The translations under genes were made by a program, and so were the position numbers. A DNA stretch of 64,000 bases, taken from JAJAZB01 sp964244295 (GTDB taxonomy: Bacteria; Bacteroidota; Bacteroidia; Cytophagales; Spirosomataceae). Shown one piece after another: positions 35,032 to 42,795 of the stretch. How positions within the stretch are numbered: position 1 is the first letter of the stretch; each line of letters opens with the position of its first letter. The notes under the pieces are model-generated. The model did not search any database and was not told the DNA's origin. It worked only from the letters and a program-made list of their open reading frames with translations. The DNA is taken from the NCBI GenBank assembly GCA_964244295.1, contig CAXTIG010000009.1:1-64000 (forward strand). The letters run 5' to 3'.

Positions 35032-36124
35032 TCACTTGTCTTTTGCTAACGACTATCGACTTTTTTTTACAAACCAGCAACGTGTGGCTCAGGATGATGC
35101 CGTCCACCTGTTCGGCGATTTCAAATCCGGCCTCTTCCAGGCACCGGGCGAAGGGTTCGGAGTGGTACATCTGGCTGTTGCCGTTGGCGAGGGCGGTGAA
35201 GTACAGCGAGGTGTGGTGAAGGCAAAACGCGGCCACCTCCACCGGCTGCCGATCCCAGAACGCTTCGAGAATGAACAAGCGCCCCTCGTCGTCGAGGGCC
35301 TCGGCGGCGCGTTTGAGGATGGACGTGATTTCGGTTTCCGAAAAACAATCCAGAAACTGGCTCATCCAGATCGCGTCGTAGCCGGGGGGGAAAGCCTGGG
35401 TTTCGTCAAGGAGATTTCCTTCTAAAAACGAGACCCGATCGCTCAGGCCCTGAGCTTCGATTTTTTCCTGGGCCACGGTCAACTGCCCCGGTAAATCCAG
35501 GATCGTCACCGCCACGTCGGGGTGGTAGCGGGTGCAGGCGATGGCCCATTTGCCGGTGTTGCCGCCCACATCGAGCAGGCGGCGGGGCGGATGTTTAAAG
35601 ACCAGCGGCAACACGCTGGGAAAAACCCGGTCGGAGAAAAAATGGTCGAAGCCAAACCAGCTTTTCTGCACCGGCGGGGGCAGTTGCGCAAGCCCTTCGT
35701 AAATCGTGTTCCAGTCGCCAAACTCCTTCAACCCTTCGGGGCGGCCCGTTTCGATGCTTTTGTCGAGCGAAAAAAGGCCCCGGTAGCACACGTCGTGGAC
35801 GAAATCCATGTTCACCCGCGTGAGTTCGTCGTGGAGCAAAAACAGACCGGTTTTGGTGATGCGGAAACGCGCCTCGGCGAGCGTCACCAGCCCGATGCTC
35901 AGGCCCGATTCGAGCAAGACCCGCACGCCGTAGGGCGGCAGGCCCACCCGTTCGACCACCTCGGCCATTGGCAAACCGGTCGGACCCGCCTTTTCGAGCG
36001 TTTCCAAAATCCCCGAATTGCGCAGCACCCGCGCCGATTGAAACACGACGGGGCCAAACGAAATCCGCAGCGCCTCCGAGCGGGCCTCGTAGGCGGATTT
36101 GGTGTCTTTTGTGAAGAAGGGCAT
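35015..36124 (-). CDS. SAM-dependent O-methyltransferase
   Basis: The 369-residue product has a winged-helix dimerisation domain (residues 1-100) and a class I SAM-binding domain with RRLLDVGGNTGKWAIA (about 180-195), the acidic post-motif (TILDLPGQL) and WMSQFLDCFSE. This resembles plant-type O-methyltransferases. In this cluster it could methylate a phenol of the aryl head group or polyene precursor. The stop codon lies inside the right end of a repeat element, so the last few residues (TIDWG) may be element-derived. Confidence 0.88.
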   Translation of the reverse strand: MPFFTKDTKSAYEARSEALRISFGPVVFQSARVLRNSGILETLEKAGPTGLPMAEVVERVGLPPYGVRVLLESGLSIGLVTLAEARFRITKTGLFLLHDELTRVNMDFVHDVCYRGLFSLDKSIETGRPEGLKEFGDWNTIYEGLAQLPPPVQKSWFGFDHFFSDRVFPSVLPLVFKHPPRRLLDVGGNTGKWAIACTRYHPDVAVTILDLPGQLTVAQEKIEAQGLSDRVSFLEGNLLDETQAFPPGYDAIWMSQFLDCFSETEITSILKRAAEALDDEGRLFILEAFWDRQPVEVAAFCLHHTSLYFTALANGNSQMYHSEPFARCLEEAGFEIAEQVDGIILSHTLLVCKKKSIVVSKRQVTIDWG

Positions 36125-36169
36125 GGGTAAAAGATGGGGTAAAGTCTGATTTTAATGTTCAACCACCCC

Positions 36170-36341
36170 GTCATTGCGAGCGGAGGGTTCAAAAACGAGC
36201 GGAGCGAGGGTTTGAACCCGGAGCGAAGCGGTCCGCCCAACAAATCTCGTTTCACTCGATTTGTTAGGCTGCGCTCGCAATGACGCGCAAGGGGAGTCTT
36301 GCTCCGCTCACCTTTTCATCCTCCGCTCGCAATGACGGAGG
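36170..36341. repeat. GTCATTGCGAGCGGAGG-type inverted repeats
   Basis: GTCATTGCGAGCGGAGGG (36170-36187) is answered by CGCTCGCAATGACGC (from 36272) and again by CCTCCGCTCGCAATGACGG (from 36320). Smaller palindromes (GAGCGGAGCGAGGG, AAATCTCGTTTCACTCGATTT) lie between. The same 17-base unit bounds the repeat at 39141-39372 and occurs near 63290. The end of the 36316-37491 ketosynthase gene reads into it. Confidence 0.85.
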
Positions 36342-37491
36342 CAGTAGAGGTTTTTTTTGTCACGCATTCTTCTTTACTCAACACCAACGCCGCGTTACAA
36401 CCCCCAAAACCCGATGCGGTTTTGAGGCAATGCCGGAGCGGGGCTTGGTACAGGGTGGCGGGAATAGTCAACGGGTTTGAAACCCCCAACTCGCTGAAAC
36501 CAGCGGTAGGCAGCACCAAATTTTCGCGCAGCGACCAGGCTGAAACCAGGGTTTCGATTAGCCCGGCGGCCCCCAGCGTGTGACCGAAATAGCCTTTCAG
36601 GCTGTTGACCGGCGCGGCCTGCACGCCCGCCCGCGTCAGGGCGGCGGCTTCCATTTCGTCGTTGTGGAGGGTGGCCGTGCCGTGGGCGGAAACGAAATCG
36701 ATTTCCTGAGCCGCCCGGTCCGCCGCACGCAACGCGCCGCCAATGGCGGTAGCCAGTCCGTCGCCGGTGCGCGAGGGGCCGGAAATGTGGTTGGCGTCGT
36801 TGCTGATGGCTCCGCCCGCGAGGCGGATTGGGGAAGCCAGTTTTTTATCGGTCGAAAGCACCGCCGTCGCGGCACCTTCGCCGAGGGTGATGCCCCGGCG
36901 GGTGGCGTCGAAGGGTCGGCAGGGTTCGGGGTCGATGGCTTGGAGGGCCTGAAAACCCGAAAGAATGAACCGGGTGATGAGGTCGGCCCCGGCCACGACG
37001 GCGTGGGTAAACTGCCCGGCGGCGAGCATCCGCTGGGCGGTGAGCAGGGCCAACACCCCCGAAATGCAGGCATTCGACACGAGCAGCGGGGGATTGACGG
37101 CCCCGAACCGGGCGGCAACCAGCCGGGCGGAAGTAGCCAGCGAAAGCCGGTCGGGAAGGGCCGGAATCCGGGGCTGGGTTTCGAGCAAACCGATGTTGCC
37201 TTTGGTGCTCGAAAGAATCAGGATCGTGCGCGGGTCGGCGAGGCTGATTTCGACGTGGCTCAACGCCTCCCGAATCGAGGCGACGAGCAGGCTTTCAAAC
37301 CGGGTCAGGTTTGCCAGTTCCTCGATTTCGTCTTTTTCAAACAGCGCCGCGTGAAAAGGCTGGGGCGAGCGGGCGGGGTCGTCGTGGAAACGAATGCCGG
37401 AATGACCCCGGCTCAACCGCGCCCAGGTTTCGGCGCTGGTGTGGCCCAGCGGCGAGGTGATGTTGTCGGCAACGAGGTACACGTCGGTCAT
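36316..37491 (-). CDS. Beta-ketoacyl-ACP synthase (second active copy)
   Basis: The 391-residue product has C142 in VSNACISGVLALL, His in SAHGTATLHND and His in KGYFGHTLGAAG, so the catalytic triad is complete. It should condense acyl units in the polyene pathway. The start at 37491 (MTDVYLVADNITSPLGH) was preferred to 37530 because the latter adds a non-conserved leader overlapping the thioesterase gene. The family usually ends near ALVLSKE; here 17 more residues follow, and the last eight (ASVIASGG) are encoded by the GTCATTGCGAGCGGAGG repeat. Confidence 0.9.
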   Translation of the reverse strand: MTDVYLVADNITSPLGHTSAETWARLSRGHSGIRFHDDPARSPQPFHAALFEKDEIEELANLTRFESLLVASIREALSHVEISLADPRTILILSSTKGNIGLLETQPRIPALPDRLSLATSARLVAARFGAVNPPLLVSNACISGVLALLTAQRMLAAGQFTHAVVAGADLITRFILSGFQALQAIDPEPCRPFDATRRGITLGEGAATAVLSTDKKLASPIRLAGGAISNDANHISGPSRTGDGLATAIGGALRAADRAAQEIDFVSAHGTATLHNDEMEAAALTRAGVQAAPVNSLKGYFGHTLGAAGLIETLVSAWSLRENLVLPTAGFSELGVSNPLTIPATLYQAPLRHCLKTASGFGGCNAALVLSKEECVTKKTSTASVIASGG

Positions 37492-37502
37492 GGCGGTGGG
37501 GG

Positions 37503-37928
37503 TCAGGCGAGGGCCTGGGTTCGTTTCCATTCCTCAAAAAAAGCCGGGTTGGTCAGTTGCAGCAGCCCGGTGATTTTTTCCAGAAACACCTGCACCGACG
37601 AGCCGACGGCCACGACGGCCCCCGTTTCGGCGTTGAGCAACGAATACCGGAATTTGATCTTGGCGGCTTCGGTGGGCACGTAGCGGGTTTCGACCAGGAG
37701 CCGGTCGCCGTAGCGCAGCGACTGCTTGTAATCGCACTGAACGCTCACGATGGGCGTCACGTAGCCGGCGCGGTAAAAATCGAGGTAGCCCAGCCCGTAT
37801 TTTGCCCCGAAGCCTTCGCGGCCAGCCTCGAAGTACTGGAGGTAATGCCCGTGCCAGACGATGCCCAGCGAATCGACTTCGCTGAAACGCACGCTGACTT
37901 CGGTGCGGGCCGATAAGGTTTTATCCAT
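37503..37928 (-). CDS. Acyl-CoA/ACP thioesterase, 4HBT/YbgC-like
   Basis: The 141-residue product has a hotdog fold with the YbgC-type active-site region SEVDSLGIVWHGHYLQYFEAGRE, in which the Asp is catalytic. It could release or edit acyl chains in the cluster. The ATG at 37928 was chosen because the domain begins there; the frame upstream has no conserved features. It ends 11 bases before the next ketosynthase start. Confidence 0.87.
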   Translation of the reverse strand: MDKTLSARTEVSVRFSEVDSLGIVWHGHYLQYFEAGREGFGAKYGLGYLDFYRAGYVTPIVSVQCDYKQSLRYGDRLLVETRYVPTEAAKIKFRYSLLNAETGAVVAVGSSVQVFLEKITGLLQLTNPAFFEEWKRTQALA

Positions 37929-38007
37929 GCGGGTAAGGGGGAAGAAAACAGCAATGGCCTCGTCCGGAAAATGAACCAGACGAGGCCATTCGACGCGCGG
38001 GCAGTGG

Positions 38008-38649
38008 TTAGCCCCTGGCTTTCCATTCTTTGAATTTACGCCGTTCGATTTGCTCGATGACGTCGAGTACGGGGTGGACCCAGAAGTTGCGGAAGCCAAA
38101 GCCGCCCGCTTTGCCCGTCATCCGCTCGGTGAAAATCACGCGGCGCGAAGCCATGTCCACGAGCGTGACGTACATCGAGGCTTCCTTCTCGTTTTTGTTC
38201 CAGCCCTCGGTGATGAAGAGCAGGCCCACGCCTTTTTTCCCGCCGAAATTGTAGCCTTTCACCTTGTCGGCGATGATGGCGGGCGTAAACCGGCTGTAAT
38301 CTTCCGACTTGAAGGAGATGATTTTACTGGCGTCGGCGGTCTGGTTTTTCGCCGAGACGTAACTCAAATCCGAAGGCACGTCGCTGCGCTGAAAGGCTTT
38401 TTTGAGGTCGTATTTTTTGGGTTCGTTCACCACCACGTCGTTGATGGCCGCGAACCACTTGTTTTTGATGGCATCCACGTCGGCGGCGCTTTCACCGAGG
38501 AATTTTATGTCCGAAAAATCGATTCCCAGGTAGGTAATCGGCTCGGAGGAGTTGAAGACTTCCTTCGCCGTTTGAGCGAGTCCAAGCGTCGCGTTTCCGA
38601 AAACGAGCAGGGCCAGGGCGAGTCCGTTGAGCTTTTGGGTACGGTTCAT
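38008..38649 (-). CDS. Secreted protein of unknown function in the aryl-polyene cluster
   Basis: The 213-residue product has a signal peptide (NGLALALLVFGNATLGLAQT) and then a soluble domain (SSEPITYLGIDFSDIKFLGES, GVGLLFITEGWNKNEKEASMYVTLVDMASRRVIF). I recognise no catalytic motif. The ITYLGIDF and VTLVDMASR pattern resembles small periplasmic proteins with a lipoprotein-like beta fold. Its start overlaps the stop of the hotdog gene by 4 bases, so it belongs to the cluster operon; it may help move or anchor the pigment, which is a guess. Confidence 0.7.
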   Translation of the reverse strand: MNRTQKLNGLALALLVFGNATLGLAQTAKEVFNSSEPITYLGIDFSDIKFLGESAADVDAIKNKWFAAINDVVVNEPKKYDLKKAFQRSDVPSDLSYVSAKNQTADASKIISFKSEDYSRFTPAIIADKVKGYNFGGKKGVGLLFITEGWNKNEKEASMYVTLVDMASRRVIFTERMTGKAGGFGFRNFWVHPVLDVIEQIERRKFKEWKARG

Positions 38650-39095
38650 GGGTTGGAATTTGGATTGGATTGTGGAGTTGGACTGAGAAAAATTTTTAGG
38701 TTGCAACGGGCCACCAGGGCATCCCGGCAGCGAATTTGTCCCGAAACGAGGGTGACATCAAAAATTTGGTTTTCAATTTTTATTTCCGTTTCCAGCACCT
38801 CGCCCACGGCGGGCAGGGCGAAAATTTCCAGGTCGTTCACCGCGCCGATGTAGCCCAGCGGAACCGGCTGGTTTTCCCTCCGGGCCAGCCAGCCCACGCG
38901 GGCGGCGGCGGTCTGGGCGATGGCTTCGATCAGGCCCGGCTCGCGGAATTCCCCGTTTTTGACGAAGATGTTCTCGACTCTGACCCGCGTGTCGGTTTTA
39001 GTCCGTGCCTCGTCGCAGTCGAGCAGCCGGTCGATCATCACGAAGGGCGGCTTTTGTGGGATGAGGGCGGCGGCGTTGGGATCGAGAATGGGCAT
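38646..39095 (-). CDS. Hotdog-fold dehydratase-like protein, ApeP-type
   Basis: The 149-residue product begins MPILDPNAAALIPQKPPFVM and continues with LIEAIAQTAAARVGW, the pattern of the 3-hydroxyacyl-ACP dehydratase-like proteins of aryl-polyene clusters. The usual catalytic His is replaced or missing at the KPPFVMID position, as in that family. Role: dehydration during polyene formation. The start at 39095 was chosen by similarity; the longer frame to 39245 runs into a palindromic repeat. Confidence 0.82.
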   Translation of the reverse strand: MPILDPNAAALIPQKPPFVMIDRLLDCDEARTKTDTRVRVENIFVKNGEFREPGLIEAIAQTAAARVGWLARRENQPVPLGYIGAVNDLEIFALPAVGEVLETEIKIENQIFDVTLVSGQIRCRDALVARCNLKIFLSPTPQSNPNSNP

Positions 39096-39140
39096 TTTTT
39101 CAATTTGAAAGTGAGGCAGCGCAAAAAACTTCCCCATCTC

Positions 39141-39372
39141 GTCATTGCGAGCGGAGGGTGAAAACTGGAGCGGAGCGACGGTTTTCACCCGTAGCGCGGC
39201 AATCCCCAACCGGAGACCAAAATAGCTTAAATCAAGTAGTTGCACGATGCTACCGTTCGACGGAGCGGACGCCGTGCGGGTGCGCCTCCCGTTTGGTCTC
39301 CGGTTGGGGATTGCCGCGCTGCGGGTTCAAACCCTCGCTCCGCTCGTTTTTGAACCCTCCGCTCGCAATGAC
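39141..39372. repeat. 232-bp nested palindrome with GTCATTGCGAGCGGAGG ends
   Basis: The outer arms GTCATTGCGAGCGGAGGG (39141-39158) and its complement (39355-39372) enclose inner arms of 28 bases (39194-39221 and 39292-39319; core GGCAATCCCCAACCGGAGAC), all exact. It sits between the dehydratase and acyltransferase genes of the cluster. Confidence 0.92.
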
Positions 39373-39386
39373 GCGCTGGGAGGCTT

Positions 39387-40268
39387 TCACTGTTTCCAAA
39401 AATCATAAAAATTAAACCACTGCGTCGGGTAGGCGCGGGCTTTTTGTTCGAGTTCCTGGGAAAAATCGGCCAGCATTTCCTGCATCAGCGCGGCCTTTTT
39501 CGAGGACCAGTACTCGACGGGTTTGCTGGCGAATAAATGGTAGTGCGTCGGACTTTCCTTGGCGGCAAACACCCAGCACACCGGCACCTTGAAATGGGCC
39601 GCCAACACGAATGGCCCCGCCGGAAACCGGGCGGGCGAACCCATGAAACCGGTGGGCAGCGTTTTGGTCCCTTCCAGAAACCGGTCGGCGAGGATGCACA
39701 CGAATTCGTTTTTCCGGAGCGCTTCGCTGATTTCGTAAATGTGCGAGAGGTCGTCGCGGATGACGATCACGCCCAGGTTGCGCTCGCCGGTGACGCTGTC
39801 GAGGTAGGCTTTGATTCGCTCGTGTTCGCCGTCGAAAATCACGACGTGGATGGTCGTTCCGAGGCGTTCGAGGAGGTGCCCCGCCACGTCCCAACTGCCC
39901 AGGTGTCCACTCAGCAACAGCCCGCCCCGGCCCCCGCGTACCATGTCGCGGAGGTTTTCTTCCCCGTCGAAATCGAACGTAAACGGCGACGGAATGCCCG
40001 CCATCACCACCACCCGGTCGATGATGCGCTGACCGACCTGGTAGTAGCTTTTGTAAATACTCCCGACCGATTTCCAGAACCCGTAGCCGATTCGGCGGCG
40101 AAAAAAGCCAAAAATGGGCCGGGACGTTCGGGCCGAAAACAGAAAGAAGTAAAAAGCCACGAACCGGAGCAGGACGTAAGCGGGCAACACGCCGAACCGC
40201 CGCAGGATGGCGACGAAAACGCTGTAACCCCAGGGTGTACCCTTCGACTTCCCGGTCCACAACGCCAT
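39387..40268 (-). CDS. LpxL/HtrB-type acyltransferase
   Basis: The 293-residue product has an N-terminal membrane segment (about residues 25-46) and the HxxxxD motif HLGSWD (H122, D127), followed by ILADRFLEGTKTL. Such enzymes move acyl chains from ACP to a lipid or sugar acceptor at the inner membrane. In aryl-polyene clusters they may attach the polyene to its lipid anchor. The start overlaps the ACP stop by one base (TGATG), so it is translationally coupled to acyl carrier protein 2. Confidence 0.88.
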   Translation of the reverse strand: MALWTGKSKGTPWGYSVFVAILRRFGVLPAYVLLRFVAFYFFLFSARTSRPIFGFFRRRIGYGFWKSVGSIYKSYYQVGQRIIDRVVVMAGIPSPFTFDFDGEENLRDMVRGGRGGLLLSGHLGSWDVAGHLLERLGTTIHVVIFDGEHERIKAYLDSVTGERNLGVIVIRDDLSHIYEISEALRKNEFVCILADRFLEGTKTLPTGFMGSPARFPAGPFVLAAHFKVPVCWVFAAKESPTHYHLFASKPVEYWSSKKAALMQEMLADFSQELEQKARAYPTQWFNFYDFWKQ

Positions 40269-40525
40269 CAGGCCGGTTCTTTTGCCCCCACGCGGGAAAT
40301 GACGTAGTCGTAAAAATCCTGGAAGGTGACGATGCCCACGAAGTCTTCGGCCTTGACCCGGAAGCCAAAGTTGCTTTCAATCACCACGACCAGGTCGATG
40401 TAATCGAGGCTGTCGAGTTCGAGGGTGTCTTTCAGGTTAGCCTCCGGGCTGATGACGGCGGGGTCGACCTCGAATTCCTCGCAGAGGAAGTCGTTGGTTT
40501 TTTCAATGATTTCTGAGGTTTCCAT
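40268..40525 (-). CDS. Acyl carrier protein 2
   Basis: The 85-residue product has the pantetheine motif ELDSLDYIDLV with Ser39. It differs clearly from ACP 1 (shorter, DSLDYIDL rather than DSIDALEL), as in aryl-polyene clusters with two specialised ACPs. It lies between an active ketosynthase and the acyltransferase, and overlaps the latter by one base. Confidence 0.93.
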   Translation of the reverse strand: METSEIIEKTNDFLCEEFEVDPAVISPEANLKDTLELDSLDYIDLVVVIESNFGFRVKAEDFVGIVTFQDFYDYVISRVGAKEPA

Positions 40526-40563
40526 GGTGGGCTTTGATTGAAGGTTGAGTTGAAGGCAAGCAA

Positions 40564-40639
40564 AAGGCGAATTGCGGATTTCCGATTGGGAATGCGATCG
40601 ACTTTTTCAATCCGCAATCTCAACTCCGCAATCCGCCTT
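40564..40639. repeat. Imperfect inverted repeat, 15-bp arms
   Basis: AAGGCGAATTGCGGA (40564-40578) pairs with 40625-40639 with one mismatch; further AATCCGCAATCTC-type units lie between. It sits between the ketosynthase stop and the ACP start. Confidence 0.7.
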
Positions 40640-41862
40640 CAGTTCTTCCATTTCCTGACAATCAGCGACGAGTTGGTGCCGCCGAAGCCGAAGGAGTTTG
40701 ACAAAAATACGTTCAGGTTCGTTTCCAGAGTTTCGCCGACGATGTTCAGTTTGGCCGAATCGTCGTCGGGGGTTTCAAAATTAAGGTTTGGCGCGATAAA
40801 ATTGTGCTGCTGCATCAACAACGAATACACCAGTTCGCTAGCCCCGGCCATCCAGCACTCGTGGCCCGTCATCGATTTGGTCGAACTGACGTAGGGTCGG
40901 CTTTCCCCGAAGACCTCGTCAATGGCTTTGGCTTCGCTGGCGTCGCCCACGGGCGTGGAGGTGGCGTGGGCGTTGATGTAGGCCACATCTTTGGCCGCCA
41001 TTCCCGCGTCGGCCAAAGCCCTGCGCAACGAGCGCACGGGGCCATCGACGGTGGGGTTGGAAATGTGGGCCCCGTTGGACGAAAAGCCGTAGCCGACCAC
41101 CTCGGCCAGAATCGGTGCGCCCCGGCGCCGGGCCGATTCGAGGCTTTCGAGAATCACCGTGGCCGCGCCGCCACTGGGCACGAGGCCGTCGCGGTCGCGG
41201 TCGAAGGGGCGGGAGGCGCGTTCGGGGGCCGTTTCGAGGGTGGAAAACGCCGATAGGGCATCGAAACTGCCCATTGCGTACACGTTGATTTCCTGCGCCC
41301 CGCCGCAAATGATGCAGTCCTGCAAGCCGGTTTTGATGAACTGGTACCCCAGTCCGATGGCGTGCGAGCCGCTGGCGCAGGCGGCGCTGACGGTGAGGTT
41401 GATGCCCCGTAGCTTGAAAATCGTGGCGAGGTTCATCGTCACGGTGGAATTCATGGTCTGAAAAACCGCCCCCGACCCGATGAGTAGGGTGTCGCCTTTT
41501 TCCCGCAGCGTGTCGATGGAGTCGATGACGGGCTTGGCCGAGGAGTCGTTGCCGTAGAGGATGCCGACTTCGTGGGCGTCGAGGTAATCGGGGTGTAGGC
41601 CCGCGCCCCGGAGCGCTTCCACCGTGGCGACGTAGGCGTACTCGCCCTGTTCGGGAAGCATGATGCGGGCGCGGCGGTCGAGAACGCCTTTGAGGTTGGG
41701 CCGTTCGACGAAGCCCGTCAGGCCGGAGCGGTAGCCCATTTGCTTGCGCACGGGGTCGAGCCGGATGCCGGATTTGCCTCCAAAAAGTGCGTCCCGCACG
41801 GCGTCTAGGTCTTGCCCAATGCAGGAATAAATGCCCATCCCCGTAATCACGACCCTGTTCAT
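40639..41862 (-). CDS. Beta-ketoacyl-ACP synthase (third active copy, FabB/F-type)
   Basis: The 407-residue product carries C162 (VSAACASGSHAIG), H299 (NAHATSTPVGD) and H334 (KSMTGHECWMAG), a full catalytic triad. It is the most FabF-like of the ketosynthases here and probably performs the repeated elongations of the polyene. It is directly upstream of ACP 2 and downstream of the ketoreductase gene, so a condense-reduce module is encoded together. Confidence 0.93.
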   Translation of the reverse strand: MNRVVITGMGIYSCIGQDLDAVRDALFGGKSGIRLDPVRKQMGYRSGLTGFVERPNLKGVLDRRARIMLPEQGEYAYVATVEALRGAGLHPDYLDAHEVGILYGNDSSAKPVIDSIDTLREKGDTLLIGSGAVFQTMNSTVTMNLATIFKLRGINLTVSAACASGSHAIGLGYQFIKTGLQDCIICGGAQEINVYAMGSFDALSAFSTLETAPERASRPFDRDRDGLVPSGGAATVILESLESARRRGAPILAEVVGYGFSSNGAHISNPTVDGPVRSLRRALADAGMAAKDVAYINAHATSTPVGDASEAKAIDEVFGESRPYVSSTKSMTGHECWMAGASELVYSLLMQQHNFIAPNLNFETPDDDSAKLNIVGETLETNLNVFLSNSFGFGGTNSSLIVRKWKN

Positions 41863-41934
41863 GGAAACGCGCGGCCTAACCGATTTTGAAAGAAAGTGGG
41901 TGTTCTGACGAAGTCGAAAGTTGCGGAATTCCGG

Positions 41935-42663
41935 TTAAGAATACAAGCCGCCGTTGATGGAAAGTACCTCCGCCGTGATGTACGACGCTTCGGGCGAGGC
42001 CAGGAAGCCCACGGCGTGGGCCACTTCTTCGGGCAGGCCGAAGCGGTTCACGGGAATCTGGGCCTTAAGTGCTTTCTCGTCGAGGCCCTCGGTCATGTCG
42101 GTTTTGATAAAACCCGGCGCCACGGCGTTGACGGTGACACCCCGGCGACCCACTTCCTGGGCCAACGCTTTGGTCGCCCCAATGACGCCCGCCTTCGCGG
42201 CGGAATAATTGACCTGCCCCGGCAGGCCCTTCAGCCCCGACAGCGACACGACGTTGATAATCCGCCCGAACTTCTGGACAATCATCCCGTGCAGCACGAG
42301 GCGGGTGACGAAGAAAAACCCGTCGAGGCTGGTTTGGCGCACGCGTTCCCACTGTTCGTCTTTCATCCACATCATCAGGCCGTCGTCTTTGATGCCCGCG
42401 TTGTTGACGAGCACTTCGATGAGGTGCTCCGGGTGAGTTTCCATCCAGCCGCCCAGCGCGGTTTGAATTTGGGCCGGGTCGGCCACGTCGAATTGGAGGA
42501 GTTCGCCGTCGCCGCCGCTGGCGCGAACCTGGGCGAGGGTATCGGCGGCGGCTTCGTGGTTGCTTTGAAAATTAACCAGCACGTAGTAGCCCATCGCGGC
42601 CATTTTCAAACAAATGGCCCGGCCAATGCCCCGCGATCCGCCGGTGATTAGTGCGCATTTCAT
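41935..42663 (-). CDS. 3-oxoacyl-ACP reductase, FabG-like
   Basis: The 242-residue product is a classical short-chain dehydrogenase: NADPH motif TGGSRGIGRAI, NNAG, catalytic S...YSAAK (VVSLSGLKGLPGQVNYSAAK) and the PG motif APGFIKTDM. It reduces the 3-keto group in each polyene cycle. It lies between the ammonia-lyase and ketosynthase genes. Confidence 0.93.
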   Translation of the reverse strand: MKCALITGGSRGIGRAICLKMAAMGYYVLVNFQSNHEAAADTLAQVRASGGDGELLQFDVADPAQIQTALGGWMETHPEHLIEVLVNNAGIKDDGLMMWMKDEQWERVRQTSLDGFFFVTRLVLHGMIVQKFGRIINVVSLSGLKGLPGQVNYSAAKAGVIGATKALAQEVGRRGVTVNAVAPGFIKTDMTEGLDEKALKAQIPVNRFGLPEEVAHAVGFLASPEASYITAEVLSINGGLYS

Positions 42664-42707
42664 GGGTGGAATTTTCAGTTACAGTGTGAGTAGATTTTAA
42701 GTTAGGC

Positions 42708-42793
42708 GGGGTCACGCTGAGCGGAGTCGAAGCGTGTGCGGTGGGCCGACGCTGACCAGCCGCACACGCTTCGACTCCGCTCAGCGTGACCCC
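42708..42793. repeat. Inverted repeat of the GGTCACGCTGAGCGGAGTCG family (copy 3)
   Basis: Arms 42708-42741 and 42760-42793 are exact reverse complements. The loop GTGGGCCGACGCTGACCAG is the reverse complement of the loop of the copy at 30052-30135. The right arm ends three bases before the ammonia-lyase stop. Confidence 0.93.
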
Positions 42794-42795
42794 AA

